From NCBI GenBank assembly GCA_003971905.1, contig RSEE01000065.1, positions 327,931 to 391,930 on the forward strand: a DNA stretch of 64,000 bases, written 5' to 3'. A model generated the notes under the pieces. That model was given only the letters and a program-made list of their open reading frames with translations. It searched no databases and was not told the origin of the DNA. The translations under genes and the position numbers were made by a program. Of the stretch, positions 32,627-44,194 are shown in pieces (the first letter of the stretch is position 1; each line of letters starts with the position of its first letter). Source of the DNA: Moniliella sp. 'wahieum'. Lineage: Eukaryota > Basidiomycota > Moniliellomycetes > Moniliellales > Moniliellaceae.

Positions 32627-34526
32627 TCAAGAAGGTCTTGGGCTTCTTGGGCTTGGATAGCACGTGCGCGTGCGTCGAGACAATGCGCGCGTCGCTACAT
32701 AGTGCTGAAGTATAAGCGCCGAAGACAACACTTTGCGTGCCATTAAGAAACACCATCGTCCCATACCACTTGATTCATCTTCTCCCGGCTCTGGAGAGGC
32801 CCACGCAGTCGGGCCTACGCAGTCGAGAAACGCCTGCACAGCATACCGCGCCGCGGGAACACACCTCTCTTCCGCCTCGTGCTGGCGAGGATCATCCATC
32901 CACCACGTGAGGACAAACCGCCCATAGAGCGGGAGCATCAGCGCGTTCAGCCCTAACTCCACCCTTTCTTCCAGGGAAAACGTCAGCATCGCGTTTTCCC
33001 TACCTTGGTATTGAGCTTTGCGCCGCTTGATCCGTAAGTGTTGGTCTTGGCTGGCAAGTCGTAGGTCGGGTGGAACGTGCTCCAATAGACTGTCCACTTG
33101 CGCCTGAATCTTTTTCGTCTCGATCCAGGACGCATCGAGGGATAAATTTGCATGTTGCAAGTTGAGCATCACGGCCTGATTCATGATCAGGCTCGTATCG
33201 AATGCGATCTGCAGAGAGCCGAGAGAAAGTTAGTTTTTTCACTTCTCTCAAAAGCAAATTGCCTCACCTTGAGAACGATGTTCCACCCTTCTCTTCCTTC
33301 CAACTGGAGGGCGAATAGAGGAAAGAAGGTGCACTGCGCGGTCCGCGCTCAAACACCATAGGATGACGGGTGCGGAAGTGGGAGCTGGTGAAGGAATCGA
33401 GGATGACTGCGAACGTCCATAAGCGCATACGGTCCAGCACTTGTTCCCGTGGCAGACCTGGAGGCGGATCAAGGTGGAGCCTGACGGAAAATGCATTGCC
33501 CATAGTTAGGAGTACCAGGGCCAAGCTCACCTTCTCCGAGCGGAAGATCAGCATGACAAACGCAAGCAGAATCTGGCTGCGGACAGTATCGATAGTGACC
33601 ACTTCAAACGTCTGGGAGGCGTCCAGGGCGTAGATGGCCATGTCGAGAAACGTGGGCAGATCGCAGTTGGCCAGAAAGGGGCTCGGCACCGAAGCAATCC
33701 CGGTCTCTACCATCACGATCACAGCCATGGCACAGATCAAGGCGCAAAAGTCAACGTAGTGGCATAACGTCTCCCGGGACATGTTGGACAGAAGAGGGCG
33801 CTGACGCACGTTATGTAGAGCCTCAAGACGTGCATCGAAGACTGATCGATCAATGATCCAAGAGTGTAGCGGGACGTCAGCAAAAAAGATGTGGGCAATG
33901 GTGACAATGGTAGGGGTCGGTGGCAAATGCTGCAATAGCTGGAGCAGCACATCAGCCTTGTTGTTAGTGGAAGGAGGGGACGTGGCCGAAAACTGGGCCA
34001 TTTCAGGAGGGAAAGGGGACACATCAAGAGAGCGAGCGTGTGAGTGTGGGTGCGAGTGCAGATGGGGAGGGAAGGGGGAAGGAGAATGAGAATGAGAATG
34101 AGAATCGGGACCAGAATAGGGGGTAGTTTGTGGCTCGGCAATGTGTGTGTGTGTGTGTGGAAGCGGGGAGGCAGAGGCGGCGGCGGAGGACGAGGTAGAT
34201 GGGGAGTCGTCGACGGTCCGAATGCCGAAGTGTCGGGCCAGAGAGGCGGCCAGACGCTCAAGTCGGTCGAGACGGGTCTGGACGGGGGGGGTGCAGACGG
34301 TGGCGGGTGGTTCGGGGCGTTCGATGGGGTGGGTACCGGGGGGCCAGACGCAGCGGTGCTCCTCATTGCGGCTGACGCAGCCCGAGCAGGGATGGTGGCG
34401 ATCGCACTTGAGCTTGCGCACTCGGCAGTTCTCGCAGCTCTGGCGGTTGCTAGGGCGCTGAAGCGAGGGGATGCGCTTGCGCTTGCTGGGCCGCCCAGCG
34501 CCGTCCAAGATGCCACTCGTACTCAT
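32627..34526 (-). CDS. Zn2Cys6 fungal transcription factor
   Basis: Exon 1 is 34526-33268 and exon 2 33208-32627, with a 59 bp intron (GTGAGG...GCAG); about 610 aa. Residues 30-60 hold the binuclear zinc cluster C-x2-C-x6-C-x5-C-x2-C-x8-C (CENCRVRKLKCDRHHPCSGC), preceded by a basic stretch, followed by a short coiled segment (LDRLERLAASLARHFG), a His/Ser/Pro-rich linker, and the middle homology region typical of Gal4-type factors (HIFFADVPLHSWIIDRSVF ... RSQILLAFVMLIFRSEKV). The intron joins GWNIVLK to IAFDTSLIMNQ once a one-base shift near 33350 is allowed. The C-terminal last 40 residues are read in an uncertain frame. Target genes are unknown; the formamidase lies 1.6 kb away and is separately transcribed. 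Confidence 0.85.
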
Positions 34527-36159
34527 CTGCTGGATCGACGGCGGCAGCGCTCAGCCCGAGCCACAAAAACACTCGCTTATCTGGAATGGCAAGCACCAGC
34601 CTGCTGAAGGAGTGGAAGCAGCGAGCGCCCGACTGCTGATGGGGTGGAGAATGGTTGATGGGATCGGATCGATCAGGCGGGGCAGGAATGGGCGTAAGCA
34701 CGTAAGCGTTGAGAGCCCAAGTGCCTGTGGGTGTCAAGCCTCAGGGCCTCAGGCTGAACGCTGAACAGACGCTGCGCCTGGAGGTGGAAGCGGGGATGGA
34801 AGCTTTGAAGGCCGACGCCAGCCGAGACCGCGCACGAAGAGCCTGAAGTCCGGGCGAGAGGCTGCGGACGGGGCTACCCACCATCCGAGCACAACCAACA
34901 AAACCACGGCCCATCGCCCTCCCCGTGCTGCTCCGCGGAGAGGATGAGGATGTGAATGCGCTTGGCGCGGGGCGCGGCACCCGTGCACTCAAGCCACCCG
35001 AGTGCGCATTGAATATTTTGTATTTCGTCCGATGACTTCCGTCATCGCAAGCCACTCCAGGCCCGGCGCTCGCCGCCTTCTCTTTCCCGCGGCTTTCTCG
35101 CCCACGCGAGCAAAGCGGGCTATGGATAAAACCACCAACGCATTCCCGGGCCTATCTTGGCCTTCTGTCACTGCATAACCACTACTTACATTCAACGCAA
35201 CTCCCATTCCCGCGGTAAACCAGGTGATGAACGTTGAACGTTGAACGTGCCCACACGAATATATTGGAATGAGTATCGTACCCTCTGAAAATACTAATAC
35301 TGGCTGCCCTCCCCGACGCATAACCCTCTCTCGTGAGAAGATCGAGGATAAGGATCCCTCTCTTGCTCTCGCCCTCTGAGTTCCTCCGAAAAGTCTGAGT
35401 TCCTCCGAAAAGGAGATGCTCCATGGTTATCCTGACGAGAGATACTGCAAATCCCGGCTTCGAACAATAACCGTAACTCTGTCGTCGCGTGGCTGCGGCG
35501 GCGGGCGGCCGAGCCTGGCCGAGAGCCCCTGGCCAAGCCCATACGCTCCCTCCCTTTTCTTAGTCTTTGCCTTGGGTATAGGTCTACGCCGGTATGAACG
35601 TTTGAGAACGAACATTGAACAAACACACGTACTCCGGTCAATTCTTGACCCGCACCAGGTAACCCCCGGGCGTTTCTCCTAGTATACACCGACTGGAAGA
35701 CCAACAGCGATCCCACCGACCACATCTTCCAGTGACCACTTCTGGGCCTTTTCCAATCGCCATCTCCAAGCGGGCACCCATTGCCGCCGATCTCCCGAAT
35801 CCACCAGCCTCCTCGGTATTACGGATTCGGCGGCGATTCTACACGAGTTGAGTGACAGGACCTGTCCCACTAGCCTTTTTTCTTTTTCGAAAGCCCTCAC
35901 CCTTCGCAGCACCGCTTCCATAGACACTTTTTTGCAACTCCCTCTGAAAGGTTACATGCTGTTCCCACCCTCTCCCTCTGTACCCATCCTCTTAAACAGC
36001 TCCCCACAAACGAAGAGCTTCTCCGGTCGCGCACATATGCCACTTCATTCCTAGAACATGATGATTTAACCCATTTTGTCTAGTAGAGACGAAGAACCGC
36101 CCTTCGCTTTCCTAAGGTAGAATGGAACATACACCTTGGCAGTACGGTGAAACGAATCC
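34527..36159. other. intergenic, no gene supported
   Basis: 1.6 kb with no supported gene. Features seen: GAACGTTGAACGTTGAACGTG at about 35229-35249 (the same unit as near 21240), a direct repeat of TCTGAGTTCCTCCGAAAAG at about 35376-35412, and AT-richer DNA from 35840 onward, likely the 3' flank of the formamidase gene. Confidence 0.4.
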
Positions 36160-37694
36160 TTAAACGACTTTGTCGCTTCGGATGGCCGCCTGGCCATAAT
36201 CCACCTTCTCGAGTCCTTCAGGCGTCGGGAGGATGCTGCGGTTGAAACAGGCCAGCGGAAGGCCCAGCGTCACAGCCGCATTAGGTGAGTCAACGATAGA
36301 ACCCACGTGGATATCGATGGGCATCTGGAAGAGTCAAGGTGAGTTAGCAGTGCCCCTTTGTTCAACCCCATGTGGCCCCAACAGAATTGATTCAGCAAGA
36401 ACATACCGCCGAAAGAAGAAGGTAGGCTTGCTCGCGGGTGTATCCCACTTTCTCCAGATAGGCAATCGCCTCCCGCACAGCAACCTTTGTGGCGATCGTA
36501 GCGTCCATATTACCCTGGCGTCCATCATTGTAAATGTCAACTCCAATGCCCTCAAAGATCAGCTTGTCCGCGTACACCGGGTCGATCGGAGAGGGGAGGG
36601 AAGGCATTTTGGTTCCGAATTTCTCCACCCCGCCTTTGATCAGGTCGACTTGCAGTGTCACGACCCCAGCCATTTCAATGGCCCCGCAGAAGGAGATTTC
36701 GCCATCGCCCTGAGAGAAATGCAGGTCGCCGACTGAAATACACAAAGGTTAGCTCTTCCATCCAATGGAAAGGGAATTGGGTAGCCCAGCGTCCAAAAGA
36801 AAGTGACGACTCACGAGAGAGAGTTTTGCACCAGGCACGTAAACGGGAAAGTATCCTCGGCTCCCGCGGGACAAGTTCTTGATGTCAAGGTTGCCCCCAT
36901 TCTCCCGTCCAGGAATCGTACGAGCGCCCTCCGCTTGGATCGTTGCCTTGATTTGATCACTGAGAGCACCCGGCTTTGACCCAATGTACGCACCCTTGGG
37001 CTCGGGGGCAAGGCGACAGCTGGCACGCAGGCTGATTTCTTGCCTTCCGAGTCGATCTCGAGGTGCTGGTCAATCAGTCCTCTCTCGCGCTCGTTCCACT
37101 TTTCCAGCAGTTCCTGCGAGGGGGCAATCAGGCCCGGGTGAGGAATGCCCGCAAAACGAACGCCGGGGATGTGCCGCGACTCGGCGTAAATGCCTTTGAA
37201 GTCCCAAATGGCCTATCGGTATCCCATCCCGTAGCATTGACAGTTAGACATTGTTCGATCAGAGGGGTAAGAGGAGGGAAGCGTACCTTGGAAGCATGCG
37301 AGTCAAACTCGCGCGCAAAGAGACCACCTCCATTCTCTTTTTCAAAGATGCCCGTGAAGCCCCAGGGCTGATCCTCGTGGGGCCGTACATCCAGGAGATC
37401 CACAACAAGAAGGTCGCCAGGCTCAGCCCCCTCGACGGCGATAGGGCCGGAAAGGTAGTGGATTTGGGTGAGGTCGACATTGCGGATGTCGTCAGCGTTG
37501 TCGTCGTTGTGAATCTGTCCACCTGTCCACTCGTGAGTCTCCATCTTGAAGATGGTGCCTGGCTTAACAGTGGCATAGGTAGGCACGTCGGGGTGCCAGC
37601 GGTTGTGAAGGCCCTCTTGGGTGAAGGCGCGCTTGCTGACGTCGACCTTGACGAGCGTCGGGATGGGGCCCCCGGTCATCTTGCTGGCGTCCAT
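36160..37694 (-). CDS. Formamidase (FmdA/AmdA acetamidase-formamidase family)
   Basis: Four exons: 37694-37287, 37212-36815, 36732-36407 and 36324-36160, with introns of 74, 82 and 82 bp; about 430 aa, the usual length. It hydrolyses formamide to formate and ammonia, a nitrogen-scavenging cytosolic enzyme. Characteristic parts: KVDVSKRAFTQEGLHNRWHP, HEWTGGQIHNDDNADDIRNV, GPIAVEGAEPGDLLVVDLLD, GRENGGNLDIKNLSRGS, VYVPGAKLSL joined to GDLHFSQGDGEISFCGAIEM, and PIDIHVGSIVDSPNAAVT near the end. A C run at 37004-37008 (minus strand) breaks the frame inside exon 2, and one base is off at the exon 2/3 junction. The open frame upstream of 37694 is low complexity and not part of the protein. Confidence 0.9.
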
Positions 37695-38650
37695 GGTGGA
37701 TGTGTAGGGAAGGGGAAGGGCAAGACGGGGAATGGGGGTGAGATGTAGTGTGGAGGAAAGGAGAGAGGGGGGGGGGTGGATGGCGATGGGAGAGAAAAGA
37801 GATGGGGTAGAGGCGCAGATTGAGGCGGCACGGTGTCGATGAGTGAGAAAGGGCAAGCAGGCACCATACGACAGACAGGACGCGAAGCACGGACCAGGTC
37901 TCAGATTGCACAGTGGCAAGGAAGAGGACAGCAAAAGTGTCGCCTGCCACTCTGCCACCTCCCAAGAGACACTGCTCTCACGCTCTCCTTGGTTCTTATC
38001 GATTACCGAGATTATCTCGATTATCGCCAGTGGCGACCGGTGACTCTGGGGTTGGCGAGTACTCAGACTGAGTACCGAGTAAGTGTGCGATCCTGATTTC
38101 AAACACTGCCCCAGTGCGCCATCGGCTGATCCAACTTACATGGCTCTCTCCAAGCTCCACCTCGGGGCCACCCATCCCCACAGACCACATGCCTGCCACA
38201 ACCGACTGATCAAGCTTCAAAGTTCAAAGCTTCAAGCTTCAAGCAGCGAGTTGACGGCGGCCCCTTTTGGGCCCTTCGTTATACGCACCCGGATGCCGAT
38301 TGTTGCATGTTACCGGTTACCGGTTATCCTTTCCCAGCGATGGGAAGCACGATGCACCGAGGCTACGCGTTGCGCGCAGCGTTGCACCTTGACGGCATCC
38401 GCCGGCCCTGGCGACGTGCACCTGGATGGCGATGACATAATTCTCGCTCGGTGCCCCATTTGTGATGATTGATGATCGATGGTCGATGATCGATGATCGA
38501 TGATTCTACCTCTGAATATGAAATATGAAATTTGACCTCTTTGCTCCCATCCTGTGCAGATCCCCATGGTGAGCGCTTAGGCTAAGCGCTAAGCGCATTC
38601 AAGCTCGTTAGGCCTTAAAGTCCGTCTGGCCCCAGCACCCCTAGGCCTAG
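37695..38650. repeat. intergenic with ATCGATG and ACCGGTT micro-repeats
   Basis: No gene seen. Pyrimidine-rich promoter (minus sense) directly upstream of the formamidase. GTTACCGGTTACCGGTTAT lies at about 38309-38327, tandem GATGATCGATG units at about 38463-38503, and TTAGGCTAAGCGCTAAGCGC at about 38577-38596. Confidence 0.5.
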
Positions 38651-39276
38651 ATGGTGTGCGCCCTGGCCAAACGTAGCCAACTCACCACCACCGTCTCGAC
38701 CTGCCACCTCGTCTTCACGCCCACGCCCGCTATAGCGCCTGTGAGAGTTATGCCCCCGCAACGTAGTACTCTCCCTCAGCGTGGCCCCATGCCATGCCCA
38801 TGCAGGAGATGTGCTGGGCGTTCGGTTTTTGTCTGGAAGACCATCCGGCGTCATATACTTGAGCTCTACGGGATCAATCAAATGACCGATATTCATGACC
38901 CAGGCATGCTGGTGTGGCTCTACACTGGCACAAACTTGACTAAAAGGTTCTCTCACGGCGGGATAAGCCTGTTCTCGCTGCGGAAGTTGCGGGCCCCATT
39001 ATCCAGCCTGGGCCTGCCAACCGGCAGCGTACGTTCCATCTTTCGGCGCATGTTGGACCTACAGGCAACTCACTCTGTTCCCCAGTACGTGCAGCACTGG
39101 AAACTTTGCAACCCGGTTTGCCCATTTCAGACGTGAATGGGGCGGCTGCGCCAATGCTCACGTCAAAGCCACCCTCCGATGCCCAGGCCAGTCGGGTATT
39201 ACCAACTCCTACGTCAACTCACGCCTTTGGAGACAAAGAGAATGCGGAACCTGATCTCCAGCGTGATGGGCAATGA
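38651..39276 (+). CDS. Unassigned ORF with Cys-rich motif, possibly transposon-derived
   Basis: An open frame of 161 codons continues, after a one-base shift near 39136, as DVNGAAAPMLTSKPPSD ... FGDKENAEPDLQRDGQ to a stop near 39276. The notable part is MPCPCRRCAGR ... KTIRRHILELYG: closely spaced cysteines followed by a His in a basic helix. I recall similar C-x-C-x2-C-x-G ... H starts from proteins encoded by mushroom DNA transposons, but this is memory only. DPGMLVWLYTGTN follows. The N-terminal 35 residues look non-coding, and the true start may be the Met at 38750. Confidence 0.3.
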
Positions 39277-39475
39277 ATGTTTCCATGTGTCCGTGGGACA
39301 ATGTTGAGGCGAGGCTTACAGACGACGACGTCAGCTTTTGCACCTATAGAGTGCTATGCGCTGCACCTTTGATCAATTTGAATGCCTCCTGTTCCGGAGT
39401 ACATTTGTGGAAGGGTATACTAGTTGAAAAATGGGGGCGTATCCTCGTACTTGTTCATGATCAATCAGGAGAGTA

Positions 39476-39954
39476 GTGTTCCAGAAGGCAGCAACCAAGA
39501 GGAAAATGGCCAGGACAGTGCATACAACCCAGCATATATCAGCGTCTTGTTTTCTCGCTGACCTTGGGCACCTCAAAGGGGCCCAAGCTGCGTGCACTGT
39601 GCCCGATTCTGAGCCTGCTTTGGAGTCAGGGACGGTGCGCGTCCGCGTCACTGCGTGCCCAACTATACTATACTAATTCCTGTGTACTAGTACCGTTTCC
39701 GGCTGCAACGCGCCATTGCTGATGATCTTCGCGACACACTCCGCGTCTATGTCAGTGGGAACCACCGTCTGCCAACCCAGCTGGAGGGGAGCATCTTCGT
39801 CTATCGTGATCCGCGTCGAGAGCACGTCCTGCCTGAGTACCAGAATAAATGCACGGCCTCACTTCCATATAACCCTAAGGACATAGCCGGGCTTTGGTAC
39901 TCAAGTGTCGATGGAGTTGTGGTGCGGCTGTTACCGACATCGCGCATGCATTAG
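39476..39954 (+). CDS. Unassigned two-exon gene
   Basis: A frame from ATG 39476 reads to 39634, followed by a 56 bp intron (39635-39690) with donor GTGCGC, branch-like TACTAAT and acceptor TAG; exon 2 (39691-39954) continues in phase: GTYRFRLQRAIADDLRD, LRVYVSGNHRLPTQLEGS, IFVYRDPRREHVLPEYQN, ending TSRMH and TAG. The in-phase junction and amphipathic, charged composition argue for a real exon pair. No family recognised. It could be the distal part of the gene beginning near 38651. Confidence 0.35.
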
Positions 39955-40786
39955 CTGACCACAGGAAGGACAGTTGGATACACGCGGACTCCTCTCTGTT
40001 GGAATATATGCCACCCAACCCGTGCCTTTGTTGCCCACAGCTCATCGAGCGGTCATCATACGCGGGAGTGGTGCATTCCCCTCCCACACCGGTGTTGTTT
40101 CGCGACGCTGCTGTTCCTCTCTCTCTGCTCATGCCCACAGTGCTGGAGTTCTAGGATGCAAGATGTGAAGTGGGTGCTTATGATATAGGCGCCAAATCCA
40201 ACTCCGACCCCGCGGGACATGCACCGCAGCCAACGGCTACCACAGGCCCCCCCAGGCACCCGCAACCGCGCACCTCCGACGCACACTGGCCTACGCCTAC
40301 CCCCCACCAGCCCAAGGCGAACAGGGCCGTCTGCGTCTCGCTGTCCCCACAGAGAGCCAGTGCCCCCCCGCCACACACCTGTCGCCCGCTCCCGATCAGA
40401 GCGCGTCAGCCTCCACAGACCTCCACACGAGCTGCCCAAAGCACGGGGACGGGGGCGCTCTTTTCCAGCCGATGGTGACGTCACTGCAGTGGGAGGGCTT
40501 AGACTCGGCGGGCGCCTCCCCCGGACAAATGCCGCACCTGTCCAGCGCATTCCCTCGCAGCTGTGGCCTGCTGAGCGACGCTTACAAGTAGCTAATAGTA
40601 ATGCTAACGACTCGGATCGATGCTTGGCTGCCCCGCGTGACCCGCATGACTGCAACATCAAGTGTCGCCACAGGCCGTCGCTCTCTACTTCGTCCGCTAT
40701 CCTCACCACCACCTCTTCCCTCACCCCTCACCAGGCCACCGCCTCTTCCTTCTCCTCTTCCCCTTTGCCGTGCCATTTGACACACG
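39955..40786. other. intergenic, promoter side of the penta-EF-hand gene
   Basis: C-rich on the plus strand; long open frames here are compositional and show no domain. The last 120 bases are CT-rich (CCTCTTCCTTCTCC), typical of a fungal leader. Confidence 0.4.
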
Positions 40787-41539
40787 ATGCACCACTTTCG
40801 GCGTAGCTTCCATGAGGGAAAACGCATCGAGCAGTTCCCCTCGCCGCACCGTGTGTCGTTTGTTGGACCCCCTCCAGGTGCCAACCCGACCATCTGGTGA
40901 GTGCCAATCTCTGTCCGCTCTCTATTCAACGTGCTCCCTAAGCAGCTGACTTGTCTTGCCACCCCGTTCACTCCGTGTGCAGGAAATATTTTGTTGCGGT
41001 GGATACCAATCGGTCGGGTGCGATCGATGCGCGCGAGCTGCAGCGTGCGCTTGTCAATGGCGACTTTACCCATTTTGATTTGCCACGATCACGATGCTTT
41101 GTTCCAGTTTTCGCGCCACCGGACGGGCGAGCTGGTGTACGAGGAGTTTGCAGCCTTGTACACTTACATTCTCCAATGGTCCGATTGCTTTCGCCAAGCG
41201 GACCGAGATGGGTCCGGGACGATTGATGAACAAGAGATGGGAATGGCGCTGCGCAACTTTGGTTTCAACCTCGATCCCTCTACGCTCCACATGATCATGG
41301 TCAGGTACAGAGGCGTGAGCTCCCAGCCAGGCATTACTTTTGACCGCTTTGTCCGGGCTTGTGTAGCGGTCAAGGCCTTGACTGAGGGGTTCCAGCGATT
41401 TGACACCCAGGGAAGAGGGTATGCGCAGATGTCCTACAAGGATTTTATGGAAATCCGTGAGTTTTCTTCTTCCCCCCCCCTTCTGCTGCTGGCGCTGTCG
41501 ATTGACATGCATCTATACACAGACTTCAAGGCACCTTAA
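40787..41539 (+). CDS. PEF1: Penta-EF-hand calcium-binding protein (PEF1/ALG-2 type)
   Basis: Three exons, 40787-40896, 40983-41456 and 41523-41539; about 200 aa. It reads GPPPGANPTIW joined to KYFVAVDTNRSGAIDAREL (EF1), then RHRTGELVYEEF (EF2), QADRDGSGTIDEQEM (EF3, a canonical loop with D-x-D-x-S-x-T-x3-x-x-E), PGITFDRFVRACV (EF4) and the divergent fifth hand before the C-terminal IHFKAP. This order matches ALG-2/PEF1 proteins, dimeric calcium sensors linked to ER export and cation stress in yeast. The usual Gly/Pro/Tyr-rich N-terminal tail is short (about 30 residues). One or two bases are off between EF1 and EF2 near 41080-41110. Confidence 0.85.
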
Positions 41540-41770
41540 AGCTGCATCCTCTTTTGTTTATTGGACCCCCGGTAACGAGGGTCTTGTTTGCTGATGGTGC
41601 CACATTTACAGGCTCATGCTTATCTGCCCCCGATCTGAATAGGTCTATGTATACTTGTGTCTGATCGTTTGCGACTGTGAATCCTCTGCTGTGCACATTA
41701 TCTGTACCCAAAGTGCCACCGCATCATTCCCTGTTCTTGACCTGACCTCATCAGCTTCTAATCATTATCA
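41540..41770. other. convergent 3' intergenic
   Basis: Short AT-rich gap between the stop codons of the PEF and Pumilio genes; presumably it holds both polyadenylation sites. Confidence 0.5.
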
Positions 41771-43665
41771 TCATTTACTGGCACAAAAATGACACGGGGG
41801 TGCATTCGTCGATACCAGCCCCCCCTCCCCGAATTGTCTTGCAAAAGCGCAGCTGTAGAATGCAGAGGGGAGGGGGACGGAGTGCAGAGGCCGGAAGCTC
41901 AGCATACTTCTCGAGTTAGCGTTGAGAAGGCGCTCAATCGTAGCTACCTGCTTGGGCGTCCCCGCTGCGGCGTGTGACATGCGACGACCAGGGGGGTGCG
42001 AGGACCCAGCGAACCGAGGAGAGCCAACGGGCTAAGCACGTTGCCTCCCGTGGGCGATGAGGGCAGGCTGGTCCCACTAGGTGAGAGGGGCGACTTGTCC
42101 CCCTTAAGGCTAGGTTGTGGAGAGCCGGAGTCAGCAGATCGTCCAATCGTGCTTTGGTGGTCACATCGGCCAGGGTAAGAATGCGTTGCAATACGTAGTT
42201 GCCATACAAGTCGTGCAAAAGGATCAGAGCAATCACTTCCTCTTCTCTATCCTCGCCCGTCTGGTGCGCAGGAACAGACAATCGACAATCCATCGGAACA
42301 GGCACCTTTCCCCCCGTCTTCTTGCCCAGTCTCTCGCTTCACTGGGCGCAAAGGGGTTGCGACCCGAGCGAAGGAAATAAGGTGCTCCATTACGTTCGAA
42401 GCGTACTTATGCCGTGAAAGACGAAGAAACAGTCGTACCCCGTTTCGGGGCCAGAAGGAGAGATAGAACGATTCTTTCTCTCTCTTCCTCGGGCACAGAC
42501 CCATCGCGGCGTAACAGCCATTGAACCAAATAATTGCCGTATGCATCTGTGCACAGATCGAGGGCATAGTGTACAATCTGGGCAGCCAAAGACCTTGTTT
42601 GGGAGGGTGGGCAATGTTCCAATAATCGTTGGAGCACCCGACAAGCGTAGTGATGCTTCCCCGTCCACAAAACGTGTGGTTCAAAAGCTCCGATCAGGTG
42701 GGAGACCACTCTCTTGCGGCTTGCTCCGTTTCAACATGGGGGGCAGGGTAATGATGATCAACTGTAGAACATGGTTGGCATTTTGGTCGGCCGCCAGCAA
42801 TCGACCTCCTCCTCGTTTGTGACTAGCGGGAGAGCAAGGTCTGCGACCTGGGGAATAGAGAGATAAGGCAATGCTCGCTGGAGCACTCGACAAGCGTACT
42901 GGTTTTCGCAATTGACGGCACGTCCACACCCTTGGGATCAAAGAACCCCAGGACCCCAACAGTTGGGACGATCTGCCGCCGAGCCATGTTCCAACAGTTT
43001 CTGCACTACCTGCATTTTTCAACGTCAGTGATTGCCGAAGGAGTTAGGATGGCGACCCACATAGTTTCCGTAGACGTCATACATCAGGTCTTGAGCGTGG
43101 TCACCCACTTCGGTCAAGACAAGGCCACGTTCTTCCTCGGTGGCGTGGTCCAAATAATGTTGTAGGCGTCTCGAACCCAGCTGGTCGCGAGAAAGACGTA
43201 TGGCTTGGCCGTGTAGGTTTCCACCTGCGGCAAGAAGGGGCTCGGTCAGAGAGACGGAGGACCGATGAGAACTGCCCTTTGGGAAGGACGTGCCCCCCTT
43301 GGCACCATCAATCAGCGAGAACGGCGACCAGGCGGAAGAGCGCGGGTGCCAACACCATAAGTGGCAACGGTAGGCGAGTGGGGATGAGGGTACCAAGGGT
43401 CATAGGTGTACTGCCACCCCCCCCCGTGCATTCGGGCATATCCCAGGGCTGGGACCAGTATCCTTGGGGAGTGTAAGGAAAGTAGGTGGGCGAAGTAGGC
43501 GTGGCGGGAGAAGCTCCTCCCTGTGGTGGAGCGTACCCATACCACACGGGATGCAGGGGATAGATGTCCCCGTGTGACTGGGGGGACTGAGAATTGGGGC
43601 AGGGGCGGTGGCGTCTTCTGTTCCTTGGCGCGGGGGCGCGGTGTTGATCTGGGGGGGAATGCCAT
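41771..43665 (-). CDS. Pumilio-repeat (PUF) RNA-binding protein
   Basis: The N-terminus (MAFPPRSTPRPRAKEQ) leads through a Tyr/Pro/Gly-rich region to a series of Puf repeats read in changing frames: IRLSRDQLGSRRLQHYLDHA, AQDLMYDVYGNYV, VVQKLLEHGSAADR, QYACRVLQRALPYL, LLAADQNANHVLQLII, HHYACRVLQRLLEHCPP, DAYGNYLVQWLL, HKYASNVMEHLISFA, HDLYGNYVLQRILTLAD. The NYVxQ/ACRVLQR pairs are the RNA-base-contacting helices of PUF proteins, which repress or localise mRNAs by 3'UTR binding. At least one intron is likely near 43020-43062 between two repeats. The probable end is in KQVATIERLLNANSR and the following tail to 41771, reached after a C-run shift at 41991-41996 (plus coordinates). Confidence 0.78.
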
Positions 43666-44194
43666 TTACCTTCTCTGTAGGGGTGTTATGGGCAGAGGGA
43701 GAGGATGGCTAGCAAGCGGTGGCACACTGAGGATGGCGAGGGTGGTGGCGGGAGTGAAAGCCAGCGGAGTAGCCGCGACTCTGAGGCGATAAGGTGTTAG
43801 GACTGGATTCCCCTAGCAACCGTGCGAGCCCGGGGGTAGTGGTCGCCGCAGCGTTACAGCAATGCTGATAAGATCGGCGATGATTAATTGATTAAAGCGT
43901 CTTGATTAATATGTTACCTTGATCACGATCATGGGGCATAGCGTAGACAGCAAACAACCAAAAGCTACTGACCGTCCTGACCACCATCTCTACTACAACC
44001 CCGTTCCCAGCGATTGCTACTCTTTGCCCATCCTGTCAACAGCCACAGTGTGCTCGCAGGTCTCTCACCACCAAGGGCCCTCTACCTTCAACATCAACGT
44101 CTCTGGCGCTGCAGATACATGGAGAAAGTATGTGAATACATAGGATGGCCCTCCAAAAGCCATGCCAGAGAAGGCCAACGGAAAGAGATGCATA
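43666..44194. other. intergenic, no gene supported
   Basis: It contains GATTAATTGATTAAAG and TTGATTAATATG near 43881-43914 and a GATCACGATCATG motif near 43920. It holds the promoter of the PUF gene and the 3' end of the next gene. Confidence 0.4.

Noticed and set aside
34044-34607. Plus-strand frame of 187 codons opposite the Zn2Cys6 gene
   Set aside because: Antisense shadow of the zinc-cluster exon, which has clear motif support on the minus strand.
37695-38102. In-frame N-terminal extension of the formamidase
   Set aside because: The extension is low complexity and pyrimidine-rich; formamidases begin near MDASKMTGG-like sequence, and the ATG at 37694 fits family length.
40170-40806. Plus and minus frames of up to 220 codons before the penta-EF-hand gene
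   Set aside because: Arg/Pro-rich compositional frames in GC-rich DNA with no recognisable motif; the true start at 40787 is set by the spliced EF1 motif.
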